In this document: one piece after another, positions 46,277 to 55,578 of the stretch
Numbering within the stretch: position 1 is the stretch's first letter
How the letters are laid out: every line of letters starts with the position of its first letter
NCBI GenBank assembly: GCA_945877255.1
Contig: CAMCRE010000005.1
Span: 33,515 to 97,514 of the forward strand
DNA length: 64,000 nt
Source: an uncultured Erysipelotrichaceae bacterium
GTDB taxonomy: Bacteria > Bacillota_I > Bacilli_A > Erysipelotrichales > Erysipelotrichaceae
Direction of reading: 5' to 3'
Made by a program: the position numbers and the translations under genes
Notes under the pieces: model-generated
Told to the model about the DNA's origin: nothing
What the model saw: the letters and a program-made list of their open reading frames with translations, nothing else
The model's database searches: none

Positions 46277-47578
46277 ATGCGTTTTGTTGAGATAATTGAA
46301 AAAAAAAGAAATGGTTTAACATTGAATGAATCAGAAATAAAATATTTTGTGGATGCAGTAGTAAATGAAACAGTTCCTGATTATCAAATCAGTAGTTTTT
46401 TAATGGCTGTTTATTTTAAAGGAATGGATGCTGATGAAACAGCGTTGCTAACGAAATATATGATGTATTCTGGAGAAGTTGTCGATTTAAGTGCTATTGA
46501 AGGAATAAAAGTAGATAAACATTCTACTGGGGGAGTTGGCGATAAGACTACGTTGGCGTTAACAGCTATGGTGGCGGCTTGCGGTGCGAAAGTAGCAAAA
46601 ATGAGTGGACGTGGCTTAGGTCATACAGGTGGTACACTAGATAAATTAGAGTCAATTAAAAATTTTGAATGTTATATTTCTAATGAACAATTTAGTAAGC
46701 AAGTTAATGAAATTGGTTTAGCAGTGATTGGACAGTCGCTTAATATGGTTCCAGCGGATAAAAAATTATACGCATTACGTGATGTTACTGCTACAGTAGA
46801 TAGTATTCCGTTAATTGCCTCTAGTATTATGTCTAAAAAATTAGCGAGTGGTTCGGATGCTATTTTATTAGATGTAAAATATGGCGAAGGTGCTTTTATG
46901 CACGATGTTGAAAGTGCAGAACAATTAGCGAATGCGATGATTGCGATTGGTAAAAAACTGAATAAAAACATTAAGGCAGTAGTATCTAATATGAATCAAC
47001 CATTGGGAAATACAATAGGTAATGCATTAGAAGTGAAAGAAGCAATTGAAACGTTGCAAGGAAAAGGACCACAAGATTTCAAAGAATTGTGTGTGGAACT
47101 TGGAAGTATTATGCTATTACAATCTAATGTAGCGAGTAGTAAAGAAGAAGCTGTTGATATGTTAGAAAACGCTATTGCTAGCGGTTCAGCACTTCAGAAG
47201 TTAAAACAATTAGTTGATTGGCAAAAAGGTGATGTTGCGTGTATTGAAAATCCAGAAGTATTACCAAAATCTAAGTATGTGGTTGCAATCAAAACGCAAA
47301 AAACTGGTTATGTTCATGATTTAAAAGCGCTGGAGTTAGGTGTGCTTGCTATGAAGTTAGGTGCAGGAAGACAAACAAAAGAAGAAAGCATCGATCATAG
47401 TGTTGGAATCGTATTAAACAAAAAAGTCGGTGATTTTGTGGAGCAAGATCAGTTGTTGGCAGAAATACACACAAATTCGGAGTTGTCTGAAGAATGGTTA
47501 AAACAGTTTTATAGTTGTTTTATTATTGAAGATGCGTATATTAGTAAACCTAAGTTAATTGAAAAAATTATTGAATAA
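46277..47578 (+). CDS. pdp: Pyrimidine-nucleoside phosphorylase
   Basis: The 433-residue enzyme splits thymidine, uridine and related nucleosides with phosphate. It shows VDKHSTGGVGDKTTLALTAM, KMSGRGLGHTGGTLDKLE and DVKYGEGAFM. It is 2 nt after folA and completes a thymidylate supply/salvage unit. It differs from the DeoA name only by broad specificity, which I cannot decide. Confidence 0.93.
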   Translation: MRFVEIIEKKRNGLTLNESEIKYFVDAVVNETVPDYQISSFLMAVYFKGMDADETALLTKYMMYSGEVVDLSAIEGIKVDKHSTGGVGDKTTLALTAMVAACGAKVAKMSGRGLGHTGGTLDKLESIKNFECYISNEQFSKQVNEIGLAVIGQSLNMVPADKKLYALRDVTATVDSIPLIASSIMSKKLASGSDAILLDVKYGEGAFMHDVESAEQLANAMIAIGKKLNKNIKAVVSNMNQPLGNTIGNALEVKEAIETLQGKGPQDFKELCVELGSIMLLQSNVASSKEEAVDMLENAIASGSALQKLKQLVDWQKGDVACIENPEVLPKSKYVVAIKTQKTGYVHDLKALELGVLAMKLGAGRQTKEESIDHSVGIVLNKKVGDFVEQDQLLAEIHTNSELSEEWLKQFYSCFIIEDAYISKPKLIEKIIE

Positions 47579-47580
47579 TA

Positions 47581-47612
47581 AAAATATCATCTCATTAGAG
47601 GTGATATTTTTT
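47581..47612 (+). terminator. Terminator after pdp
   Basis: AAAATATCA and TGATATTTT with TT after form the stem around a 12-nt loop. Confidence 0.83.
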
Positions 47613-47660
47613 ATAAAAATGCACAATTTTTTTAAAATGTAAGTGAATACATCATAATAA

Positions 47661-47689
47661 TTGACATTATTGTTGTGATAGTATACAAT
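47661..47689 (+). promoter_or_regulatory. Promoter of the sucrose operon
   Basis: TTGACA (47661-47666), a 17-nt spacer and TACAAT (47684-47689). Confidence 0.85.
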
Positions 47690-47692
47690 AAG

Positions 47693-47706
47693 TGGGAACG
47701 GTAACA
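47693..47706 (+). promoter_or_regulatory. cre-like / ScrR operator
   Basis: TGGGAACGGTAACA fits TGnnAnCGnTnnCA, the catabolite-repression cre pattern, and could equally be the LacI-family ScrR operator. It covers the transcription start. Confidence 0.6.
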
Positions 47707-47719
47707 CAAGGAGAACAAT

Positions 47720-49564
47720 ATGAAACAAAAACAATATGAATCAATCTCACAAAATATCGTTAATTTTGTGGGTGGAAAAGAGAATATCATTGGTGTAACA
47801 CACTGTGCAACTAGATTGCGTATTGTGTTAAAAGACAATAGTTTAATTCAATCAGACAATTTAGAAAACGTTGAACTTGTAAAAGGTAGCTTTGTGGCAG
47901 GAGACCAATTACAATTAATTTTTGGAGCAGGAACAGTTAATGAAGTATATGCTGTATTTTCTAAATTTGTTGGGATTGAAAACATGAGTTTAAATGATGT
48001 TAAATCATTACAAAAACAAAATCCTGTACAAGCAGTAATTAAAACATTATCAGATGTTTTCGTTGAAATTATACCAGCGATTTTAGCGGCGGCATTATTA
48101 CTAGGATTAACTGGGTTCTTAGGTGGGCAACCATTTATTAAGACAAATGAGTTTGCATATGCGGCAAACAAGTTGGCTGAAATAGCTTCAGTAGGAGCAT
48201 TTGCATTCTTACCTTTATTAGTATGTTATTCTGCTACTAAGCGTTTCGGCGGAAGACCAGTACTTGGTATTGTTATGGGAGGTATCATGCTACTTCCTTC
48301 ATTAGCAAACGCTTATGATATTGGAAAAGCTGGGTTTAATCCAGAAGTAATTAATTTATTAGGATATAAAATTCAATTAATTGGATTCCAAGGTGGAGTA
48401 CTAATTGCATTAATGGTAGGATTTATTGTTGCTTCATTAGATAAATTCTTTGAAAGAAAAATACCTAGTGTTGTGAAATTAATTTTTGGACCAATGTTGA
48501 CAGTGTTTATTTCAACAATCTTATTATTTACAGTAATTGGTCCTGTTGGAAGAGAGTTATCAAACTTCATTACATTAGGATTAGTAAATATTACTAAATC
48601 AACTGGTATTTTTGGTTATATGTTATTTGCGGGTATTCAACAAGTAATCGTCATCACTGGATTACACCACATTTTAAATGCAGTTGAAGCACAATTAATT
48701 GCCACAACAAAAACAAACTTCCTTAACCCGTTAATGTCAGTTGCATTAATGGCACAAGGTGGAGCTGTATTAGGATATTTAGTATTAAAATGGAAAGATT
48801 TAAAAGCAAGAGAAATTGCAATTCCTTCATTTGCGTCTATTTTATTTGGAATTAGTGAACCGGCAATTTTCGGTATTAACTTAAAACATAAATTTCCATT
48901 AGTTGCTGGTTGTATTGCGGCGGCTATTTCAGGTGGATACGTATATTTAGTTGATTTAAAATCAATCGGATATGGTGCGACAGCAATTCCTGGGTTCTTT
49001 ATTGCTCAACCAGGTGGACATGTTAATTATTTAATAGCACATTTAATTGCACTTGTTTTAGGAGCAGCACTAACAATTGTTATTTCAAGATTTTATATAA
49101 AAAAAGAAGTTAAATCAGTGAATGAGATAACTTTCGCAACAATTGGAAATGGAACTGTTAAAGCGATTTCTGAATCTAAAGATGCGACTTTTGCTTCAAA
49201 AGTAATGGGTGATGGTTATTTAGTTGATGTAGTTGATGGTGTGATTGTATCACCAGTTGATGGTGAAGTAGAATTTGTATTCCCTAGTAAACATGCCGTA
49301 GGTATCAAATGTCATGATGGTTCAAAAATATTAATTCACGCGGGAATTGATACTGTTAAGTTAAATGGTGAAGGATTTGAAGTATTTGTTGGTGAAAAAC
49401 AACAAGTTAAAAAAGGTCAAAAATTATTAAAAATGGATGTTAATGTCGTTAAAAATGCAGGATATGAAACAGAAACAATGGTTGTGTTCAGTGAATTAGC
49501 TGCAGGAAAAAAAGTAGTTGTTACACCTGAAGCAACTGTTGTTGCAACAATTGTGAATGAATAA
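47720..49564 (+). CDS. scrA: PTS sucrose-specific transporter EIIBCA
   Basis: The 614-residue transporter has EIIB with phosphorylation Cys29 (THCATRLR), a membrane EIIC with about 10 helices (residues about 105-460), and a C-terminal EIIA of the glucose type with active-site His in ILIHAGIDTV. It brings sucrose in as sucrose-6-phosphate. Sucrose is assigned because the next gene is a GH32 sucrose-6-phosphate hydrolase. HPr for the phosphate relay is at 56.3 kb. Confidence 0.93.
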   Translation: MKQKQYESISQNIVNFVGGKENIIGVTHCATRLRIVLKDNSLIQSDNLENVELVKGSFVAGDQLQLIFGAGTVNEVYAVFSKFVGIENMSLNDVKSLQKQNPVQAVIKTLSDVFVEIIPAILAAALLLGLTGFLGGQPFIKTNEFAYAANKLAEIASVGAFAFLPLLVCYSATKRFGGRPVLGIVMGGIMLLPSLANAYDIGKAGFNPEVINLLGYKIQLIGFQGGVLIALMVGFIVASLDKFFERKIPSVVKLIFGPMLTVFISTILLFTVIGPVGRELSNFITLGLVNITKSTGIFGYMLFAGIQQVIVITGLHHILNAVEAQLIATTKTNFLNPLMSVALMAQGGAVLGYLVLKWKDLKAREIAIPSFASILFGISEPAIFGINLKHKFPLVAGCIAAAISGGYVYLVDLKSIGYGATAIPGFFIAQPGGHVNYLIAHLIALVLGAALTIVISRFYIKKEVKSVNEITFATIGNGTVKAISESKDATFASKVMGDGYLVDVVDGVIVSPVDGEVEFVFPSKHAVGIKCHDGSKILIHAGIDTVKLNGEGFEVFVGEKQQVKKGQKLLKMDVNVVKNAGYETETMVVFSELAAGKKVVVTPEATVVATIVNE

Positions 49565-50960
49565 AGAAGCGTATCTACAAGAGAAAAAAGCACATAGTAC
49601 ATATTGTAATAAACCACAATTGGATTATTATCGATTAAATTATCATTTAATGCCACCTTCTGGGTGGCTAAATGATCCTAACGGATTAGTTGAATTTCAG
49701 GGTAGAACACATATTTATTATCAATATTCTCCTTTTACTACTGGTTGGGGAATGAAATTATGGGGGCATTATTCAACTGATGACTATGTGACTTTTAAAT
49801 CCTATGATCCGTTTTTATATCCGGATATTGAAGAAGACAGAAGCGGGGTATATTCAGGGTGTGCAATAGTTCACAATAGTAAAATTTATTATTTTTATAC
49901 TGGTAATGTTAAGTTAATTGATAAAGATTATAATTATGATTATGAAGGTCGTCACCAAAATACAATCTGTGTGGTGAGTGAAGATGGTGTGAATTATCAA
50001 TCAAAAATAGTGGTATTAACACCAAAAGATTATCCTGACTTTGTGGGTGTACATGTTAGAGATCCAAAAGTTTTTAAGCAAAATGATATATTTTATATGG
50101 TATTAGGTGCAAGAAATAAAAATGATTTGGGGTGTGCACTTATTTATCGATCATATGATTTGTTGAGTTGGGAATATCATTTTGTGATTGAAGATAAAGC
50201 ATACGGCTATATGTGGGAATGTCCAGATATTGTTTGTATAGATAATCATTATTTTTTAGTATTCTCTCCGCAAGGACTGCAACAAAAAGGTTTTGATTAT
50301 GCGAATGTATATCAAACAGGATATTGTAAATTAGAAATAGATTTTGAAAATAAAAAATATCAATTAGGGAAGTTTTATGAGATGGATCGCGGGTTTGATT
50401 TTTATGCAACCCAAACGTATCGAAATAGTGATAATGAAGTCATCGCTATTTCTTGGATGGGATTACCTGATACGGAATACAATAATTGTCTCAATGAAAA
50501 ATTTAATTGGCAACACGCACTAACGATGCCACGTGTTTTGAGTGCTAATGGGGATAGAATAATTCAGAAACCAATTGATGCATTTCAAAAATTACGAAAA
50601 AATGATGGTGTAGAGATTTTATCTGATACTTTTACAGTTGAAGATAGTTATGAGTTAGAAATAGACATTTCAAATGACTTTGAAATAAACATTGAAGATG
50701 CAATATTAAAATTTAAAAATAATGTTTTAACTCTAGACGTTACACGAGTAGGAAGTGGTAGAACGACAAGAAGTGTAGCATGTGATACTGTTACTAAATT
50801 ACAAATATTTAAAGATACAAGTAGTATCGAAATATTCGTGAATGAGGGGGAAGAAGTTTTCACAACAAGATTTTTTCCGAATAATAAAACATTAAAAATA
50901 ATTGCAGAAAATAAAAAAGTAGTGTATTATTCTTTGGATGGATATATCGTGGAGGAATAA
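49557..50960 (+). CDS. scrB: Sucrose-6-phosphate hydrolase
   Basis: The 467-residue GH32 enzyme has the nucleophile in WLNDPNG (Asp40), the transition-state RDPK and the acid/base ECPD (MWECPDIV). It splits sucrose-6-phosphate into glucose-6-phosphate and fructose. Start overlaps scrA by 8 nt, so translation is coupled. Confidence 0.95.
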   Translation: MNKEAYLQEKKAHSTYCNKPQLDYYRLNYHLMPPSGWLNDPNGLVEFQGRTHIYYQYSPFTTGWGMKLWGHYSTDDYVTFKSYDPFLYPDIEEDRSGVYSGCAIVHNSKIYYFYTGNVKLIDKDYNYDYEGRHQNTICVVSEDGVNYQSKIVVLTPKDYPDFVGVHVRDPKVFKQNDIFYMVLGARNKNDLGCALIYRSYDLLSWEYHFVIEDKAYGYMWECPDIVCIDNHYFLVFSPQGLQQKGFDYANVYQTGYCKLEIDFENKKYQLGKFYEMDRGFDFYATQTYRNSDNEVIAISWMGLPDTEYNNCLNEKFNWQHALTMPRVLSANGDRIIQKPIDAFQKLRKNDGVEILSDTFTVEDSYELEIDISNDFEINIEDAILKFKNNVLTLDVTRVGSGRTTRSVACDTVTKLQIFKDTSSIEIFVNEGEEVFTTRFFPNNKTLKIIAENKKVVYYSLDGYIVEE

Positions 50961-50961
50961 T

Positions 50962-51897
50962 ATGAGTAAAATTACTTTAAGAGATATTGCGAAGTTTACA
51001 GGTGTTTCAAAAAGTACCGTATCTCGTTATTTCAATGGTGGATATGTAAGTGATGAAGCACAATTAAAAATAAAAAAAATTATAAAAAAGTACAATTATC
51101 AACCTAACACGTTTGCGAGATTAAACGCAAAGAAAAGTAAAATGATTGGAGTAGTTGTGCCGTGTTTAGATGCACAGTCTACTGCTAGAACATTAATGGG
51201 GATTGATGAGCATTTAAAACAAACTGGATTTAGTACATTTATATTAAATTCTAATCATGATGTAGAACTAGAAATACAGCATTTATTAACGTTAGAGCGT
51301 ATGGGGGCTGATGGTATTTTATTAAGTGCAACACAATTAACTGATAAACATCTTAAAGTATTTAAAGCAATTAGTACGCCACTTGTAGTTGTGGGACAAA
51401 GTTGGTATGAAAATTGTGTTATTCACGACGAGGAAAGTGCTGCAACACATTTGGCGGAATATGTGATTAATAAATCATATAAAAACGTTTTAATTATTAG
51501 TGTAGAAGAATGGGATGAATCTGTGGGTGTTCGTCGTTTTCAAACGTTATCTCAAAAGTTGACAGAAAAAAATGTTTCGATTGATACATGTATTTCAGAT
51601 TTTAGTTATAAAAATACCTTAATTAAATTACAGGATATTGATTTATCAAAGTATGACTGTATTGTTTGTTTAACTTCTGCGCAACTATTATCAGCATATT
51701 ACATGGTTAAAAAATCAAATTTAAATTGTGAAGTGTGTGGGTTTGGTGGATATGAGTATATTCAATATGCTTTACCTGATGTTTATGCTATTCAATTTGA
51801 TTACCACGAATTAGGGAAAAAATCAGCTGAGATGGTGTTGTCATTAATTCAGAAAACGCCGATAACTAAGCAAGTTGTACCATATATAGGAGAGTAA
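50962..51897 (+). CDS. scrR: LacI-family sucrose operon repressor
   Basis: The 311-residue LacI-family protein has an N-terminal helix-turn-helix (ITLRDIAKFTGVSKSTVSRYFNGG) and a periplasmic-binding-type effector domain (IGVVVPCLDAQSTARTLMGI). ATG at 50962 follows GGAGGAA. It likely represses the operon through the operator at 47693. scrR is placed between scrB and scrK, as in related Bacilli. Confidence 0.93.
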   Translation: MSKITLRDIAKFTGVSKSTVSRYFNGGYVSDEAQLKIKKIIKKYNYQPNTFARLNAKKSKMIGVVVPCLDAQSTARTLMGIDEHLKQTGFSTFILNSNHDVELEIQHLLTLERMGADGILLSATQLTDKHLKVFKAISTPLVVVGQSWYENCVIHDEESAATHLAEYVINKSYKNVLIISVEEWDESVGVRRFQTLSQKLTEKNVSIDTCISDFSYKNTLIKLQDIDLSKYDCIVCLTSAQLLSAYYMVKKSNLNCEVCGFGGYEYIQYALPDVYAIQFDYHELGKKSAEMVLSLIQKTPITKQVVPYIGE

Positions 51898-51898
51898 T

Positions 51899-52846
51899 AT
51901 GAAAAAATTAATAGCAATAGGAGAAGCATTAATCGATTTTATACCGAACGTTAAAGGGCAATATCTTAAAGATGTAATTACTTTTAAAAGAGTCGTTGGC
52001 GGGGCGCCTGCTAATGTAGCGGGGGCTGTTGCAAAATTAGGTGGTAAAAGTACATTTCTTACAAAATTAGGAGATGATGCTTTTGGTCATCATATTATTG
52101 AAGTATTAAAAGAAAGCAATATTGATACACAATATATAAAAACAGATCACAATTTTGATACATCACTAGCGTTCGTTAGTTTGGCTGCTGATGGCAATCG
52201 TGATTTTAAATTTTATCGTCGTACTGCTGCGGATTTACAATTTAGTATTGCAGATTTAGACTTTGGTTGTTTAGAAAATGCGGGTGTACTACACTTTTGT
52301 AGTGTTGATTTAGTAGATAGCCCAATGAAAGAAGCACATCGTGTATTAATTAAGCGTGCTAAAGAAGAAGGGGTATTAATTAGTTTTGATCCGAATTTAA
52401 GATTAAGTTTATGGGATAATCATGATGAATTGAAAAAAACAATTTTTGAATTTATGCCTTATGCGGATATTTTAAAAATAAGCGATGATGAATTACAATT
52501 TATAACAGGCAAATCTGAGATTACAGATGCATTACCGATATTTTTTGAATTAGGTGTAAAAGTAGTGCTATTCACTAAAGGTGATAAAGGTGCAAGTATC
52601 TATTTAGAGAATGAGGCAATTCATTCAGTTGGATATAAAGTTGATGCAGTCGATACCACAGGTGGTGGAGATAGTTTTATAGGGGCATTTTTATTTAAAG
52701 TGCTTGAGAATCAATTAGATCTTTCAAGTGAAAAATTATCATCATATATTGATTTTGCGAATAAATATGCAGCATATACGGTTACTAAAGAAGGGGCGTT
52801 ATCTTCTATGGCAACATTAGAAGAAATTAATAAAATAGTCTTTTAA
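51899..52846 (+). CDS. scrK: Fructokinase (PfkB family)
   Basis: The 315-residue kinase begins with GEALIDFIPN and has VGGAPANVAGAVAKLGG and the catalytic DTTGGGDSFIGAF motif of PfkB enzymes. It would phosphorylate the fructose released by ScrB. It starts 1 nt after scrR. Confidence 0.93.
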   Translation: MKKLIAIGEALIDFIPNVKGQYLKDVITFKRVVGGAPANVAGAVAKLGGKSTFLTKLGDDAFGHHIIEVLKESNIDTQYIKTDHNFDTSLAFVSLAADGNRDFKFYRRTAADLQFSIADLDFGCLENAGVLHFCSVDLVDSPMKEAHRVLIKRAKEEGVLISFDPNLRLSLWDNHDELKKTIFEFMPYADILKISDDELQFITGKSEITDALPIFFELGVKVVLFTKGDKGASIYLENEAIHSVGYKVDAVDTTGGGDSFIGAFLFKVLENQLDLSSEKLSSYIDFANKYAAYTVTKEGALSSMATLEEINKIVF

Positions 52847-52851
52847 AGTTA

Positions 52852-52893
52852 AAAATACCTTTTTACTTGTGTGAGTAAAAGGGTATTTTTTTA
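52852..52893 (+). terminator. Terminator after scrK
   Basis: AAAATACC..TTTACT and AGTAAA..GGTATTTT form a long stem, followed by TTT. Confidence 0.85.
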
Positions 52894-52980
52894 TTATAGC
52901 ATATTAAAATGTAAAAAAATAGACTTTTTTTTAATTTTTTTTCATGTTATAATAACAGCGAATATAAGAGGAGGTAAAGT

Positions 52981-53136
52981 ATGGGCAAGATAATAAATAA
53001 AATAATTTCTATTATTATTCTTTTAATTATAATTGTGACGTTTTTGTGGGTGGTATTCTTTTTAAAATCACAATGGGGATATAATACTACAACATCATAT
53101 GTTGCAAATTCTGAAAATTTGTGTGTTACAAGGTAG
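52981..53136 (+). CDS. 51-residue single-helix membrane peptide
   Basis: AGGAGG before an ATG opens a 51-residue peptide: MGKIINKIIS, then a hydrophobic helix (residues about 8-28) and a polar tail with one Cys near the C-terminus. It lies in its own gap with a -10 (TATAAT, 52949-52954) upstream. Unknown; small-peptide toxins and accessory membrane peptides look similar. Confidence 0.55.
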   Translation: MGKIINKIISIIILLIIIVTFLWVVFFLKSQWGYNTTTSYVANSENLCVTR

Positions 53137-53150
53137 GAAAGGTATGAATC

Positions 53151-53378
53151 ATGTTTATTGCTAGTGAATATTTAGAGTTCCTAGAGTGGTTAAACCAAAA
53201 TCAAAAACTTAAGTTTTATTGTTATGTAATAGGAATATTTGGTGGAATGGCATATACTTTTACATCACTAATTTCATTAGTTCCATTGGTTCCAGAGATT
53301 ACTTTAGTTACTGGAGCGTCGGTACTGTTATTCCATATTGATTATCGCTATTACGCTAAAAATAATAAAAAACAATAA
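53151..53378 (+). CDS. 75-residue membrane protein
   Basis: AGGAAAGG lies about 9 nt before ATG. The peptide has two hydrophobic segments (about residues 22-43 and 46-65) and a Tyr-rich tail ending KNNKKQ. It starts 14 nt after the preceding microprotein gene, so both are probably on one transcript. Unrecognised. Confidence 0.55.
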   Translation: MFIASEYLEFLEWLNQNQKLKFYCYVIGIFGGMAYTFTSLISLVPLVPEITLVTGASVLLFHIDYRYYAKNNKKQ

Positions 53379-53384
53379 TTATAT

Positions 53385-53416
53385 TAAAAAATTAGCTGTG
53401 AAGCTAATTTTTTAAA
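53385..53416 (+). terminator. Terminator after the microprotein pair
   Basis: AAAAAATTAGCT and AGCTAATTTTTT with a 4-nt loop. Confidence 0.85.
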
Positions 53417-53527
53417 TAGTTAATTTTTCCCTAACACCTTTATTATACCACAAAAATATATAAAAAAAAAGACTATTTTTTAACTTTTTTTTATGCTATA
53501 ATGGAAGTAGGAAAAGGAGGATGTATT

Positions 53528-54055
53528 ATGAAAGTGAACATCTATGGAAAAAATATTACTGTAACACCAGCAATAGCTGAGAAAGTAGAAAAAAAACTAA
53601 GTTTTTTGGACAAGTATTTTATAATTGATGAAGAAGTTATTGCTAATGTAATGGTGCGAGTTTATCGTCAATCACAAAAGATTGAAGTAACGATACCTAC
53701 TAAAGTAGCATTATTACGTGCGGAAGCATCACATGAAGATTTATATGCTGCAATTGATATTGTAATTGATAAGTTAGAAGATCAAATCCGTAGACAAAAA
53801 ACACGACTATCACGTAAAAATAAAGAAAAATTAGCACATGCCTTTATCGAATCGGAAGAGCATTACGTTGAAGAACAACTCGTAAAAACAAAAACAATTA
53901 CACCAGAAGTGATGGATTTAGATGATGCTATTTTACAAATGGAAATGCTTGACCATGATTTCTTTGTGTACGTTGATGAAGAAACAAATGAAATAGCAGT
54001 TGTATACCGTCGTATGCACGGTGGATATGGATTAATTGAAACACAAAAAAGTTAA
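53528..54055 (+). CDS. hpf: Ribosome hibernation promotion factor, long form
   Basis: The 175-residue HPF(long) has the N-terminal S30AE domain (KVNIYGKNITVTPAIAEKVEKKL) and the C-terminal dimerisation domain (VMDLDDAILQMEMLDHDFFVYVDEETNEIAVVYRR). It joins ribosomes into inactive dimers at rest. ATG at 53528 follows AAGGAGG. Confidence 0.95.
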   Translation: MKVNIYGKNITVTPAIAEKVEKKLSFLDKYFIIDEEVIANVMVRVYRQSQKIEVTIPTKVALLRAEASHEDLYAAIDIVIDKLEDQIRRQKTRLSRKNKEKLAHAFIESEEHYVEEQLVKTKTITPEVMDLDDAILQMEMLDHDFFVYVDEETNEIAVVYRRMHGGYGLIETQKS

Positions 54056-54079
54056 ACAAAATTTTAAATATGTATGACA

Positions 54080-54120
54080 AAAACCATCTCTTCTGATATA
54101 ATATATGAAGAGGTGGTTTT
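54080..54120 (+). promoter_or_regulatory. Overlapping hairpin, promoter and ribosome binding site
   Basis: AAAACCATCTCTTC (54080-54093) and GAAGAGGTGGTTTT (54107-54120) match at 13 of 14 pairs. The -35 ATGACA (54074-54079), 17-nt spacer and -10 TATAAT (54097-54102) lie across it, and the right arm carries the GAGGTGG ribosome binding site. For hpf mRNA it could be a terminator; for the next gene it is promoter and leader. Confidence 0.65.
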
Positions 54121-55257
54121 ATGTGGGAAAAAATTAAAGAAAAATATAAAGGGTATGCTTTACCATTTATTTGCATTACTTTTTATGTTGTAATTAGTTT
54201 AGTTGCACAAGAAATAAAATTTATTGCGAATATTTTAAACGTATTTTTGAAATTAATTTCACCGTTTGTGTGGGGATTTGGATTAGCGTTTTTGCTTGTT
54301 AAACCAATGAAATTTTTTGAAAAACTATTATTAAAGTTTATTAAATATCAAAAATTAGCACGTGTTATTGCTACATTAACAGCTATTGCATCATTATTTT
54401 TAGTTATTGGTTTAGTCGTTATATTAGTTGCACCACAAATTTTTTCTAGTGTGGAAAGATTGTCGCCATTGTTTTCGCAAATTGAAACACAAATTAATAA
54501 TATTACCGATTTCTTATATAATCAGTACAGTGTTGATTTAAGTGCTTTAGCTAATTTTACAACATACCAAAATATTGTTGTAAGTTTTGTGAATAGTTCT
54601 ACCACAACAAAAGCTATTACATACGGTTTAAGTTTTTCAGCATCAACATTAAGAAATATTTTAAACGCATTAATTTCTGTAATTTGTGCAATGTATTTAT
54701 TAATTGATAAAGAGAAGTTTCAAAGATATATTAAAAAAATTAATTATGCTATTTTCAATAAACAAACAGCAGATAATTTAGTGGGCATTGCTACACTAGC
54801 AAAAAATACTTTTAATAACTTTATTATAGGTAAATTAATTGATTCATTGATTATCGGGATATTATGTTATATCGGAATGTTGATTTTTAGATTTGAATAC
54901 GCAGTATTAATTTCATTTGTGGTGGGAATCACAAATGTTATTCCTGTATTTGGACCGTTCATTGGTGGAATACCGGGTGTTGTGATATTAACGCTCGTTA
55001 ATCCTATGATGGGATTATGGTTTGCATTATTCGTCTTCGCGCTTCAACAATTTGATGGTAATATACTAGGACCATATATTTTAGGTGATAAGCTGGGATT
55101 ACCTAGCATCGGAATATTAATTTCAGTTGTTATTGGTGGGGGGTTATTCGGTTTTATGGGAATGTTGTTAGGTGTTCCGGTGTTTGCAATAATCTATGAA
55201 TTAAGTAAACGAAAAATTAATGAAAAATTACAAGAAAAAGAAATTACAGTTGAATAG
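54121..55257 (+). CDS. AI-2E family transporter (PerM/YueF-like)
   Basis: The 378-residue protein has about eight membrane helices and the family pattern in the second half (ALFVFALQQFDGNILGPYILGDKLGLP, then IGILISVVIGGGLFGFMGMLLGVPVFAIIYEL). Family members export quorum molecules or sodium; the substrate is not set by sequence. It has its own promoter with a very short leader. Confidence 0.88.
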   Translation: MWEKIKEKYKGYALPFICITFYVVISLVAQEIKFIANILNVFLKLISPFVWGFGLAFLLVKPMKFFEKLLLKFIKYQKLARVIATLTAIASLFLVIGLVVILVAPQIFSSVERLSPLFSQIETQINNITDFLYNQYSVDLSALANFTTYQNIVVSFVNSSTTTKAITYGLSFSASTLRNILNALISVICAMYLLIDKEKFQRYIKKINYAIFNKQTADNLVGIATLAKNTFNNFIIGKLIDSLIIGILCYIGMLIFRFEYAVLISFVVGITNVIPVFGPFIGGIPGVVILTLVNPMMGLWFALFVFALQQFDGNILGPYILGDKLGLPSIGILISVVIGGGLFGFMGMLLGVPVFAIIYELSKRKINEKLQEKEITVE

Positions 55258-55268
55258 TAAGCACTTAA

Positions 55269-55297
55269 TTGAAATTTAAATAAAAATAGTGTATGAT
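55269..55297 (+). promoter_or_regulatory. Promoter of yneF
   Basis: TTGAAA (55269-55274), a 17-nt spacer and TATGAT (55292-55297). Confidence 0.7.
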
Positions 55298-55319
55298 ATA
55301 CGTATTGTAGGAGGTAGTT

Positions 55320-55535
55320 ATGGATACAACATTAATGACATTATTATATATCTTATTAGGAGGATTGATTGGGGCTGCGTTAGGTTTCTTCTTCACAAAA
55401 CGTGCGTTTGAGAAGCAATTAAAAGAAAATCCACCAATTTCAGAAAAAATGATTCGTGCGATGTTTGCACAAATGGGAAGAAAACCATCAGAAGCACAAA
55501 TTCGCCAAATAATGAAGTCAATGACACACAAGTAA
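55320..55535 (+). CDS. yneF: YneF/UPF0154 family small membrane protein
   Basis: The 71-residue protein has one membrane helix (YILLGGLIGAALGFFFTKRAF) and the UPF0154 pattern NPPISEKMIRAMFAQMGRKPSEAQIRQIM. Function unknown in the family. It is expressed alone, followed by a terminator. Confidence 0.93.
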   Translation: MDTTLMTLLYILLGGLIGAALGFFFTKRAFEKQLKENPPISEKMIRAMFAQMGRKPSEAQIRQIMKSMTHK

Positions 55536-55562
55536 TAAAGCATTTGAAAGTTCAAATGCTTT
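55536..55562 (+). terminator. Terminator after yneF
   Basis: AAAGCATTTGAA and TTCAAATGCTTT (12 bp) with loop AG, followed by TG. Confidence 0.8.
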
Positions 55563-55578
55563 TGTTTTAGGAGGGAAT

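Noticed and set aside
47848..48171. Open frame opposite scrA
   Set aside because: Antisense shadow of a conserved membrane protein with no start signals.
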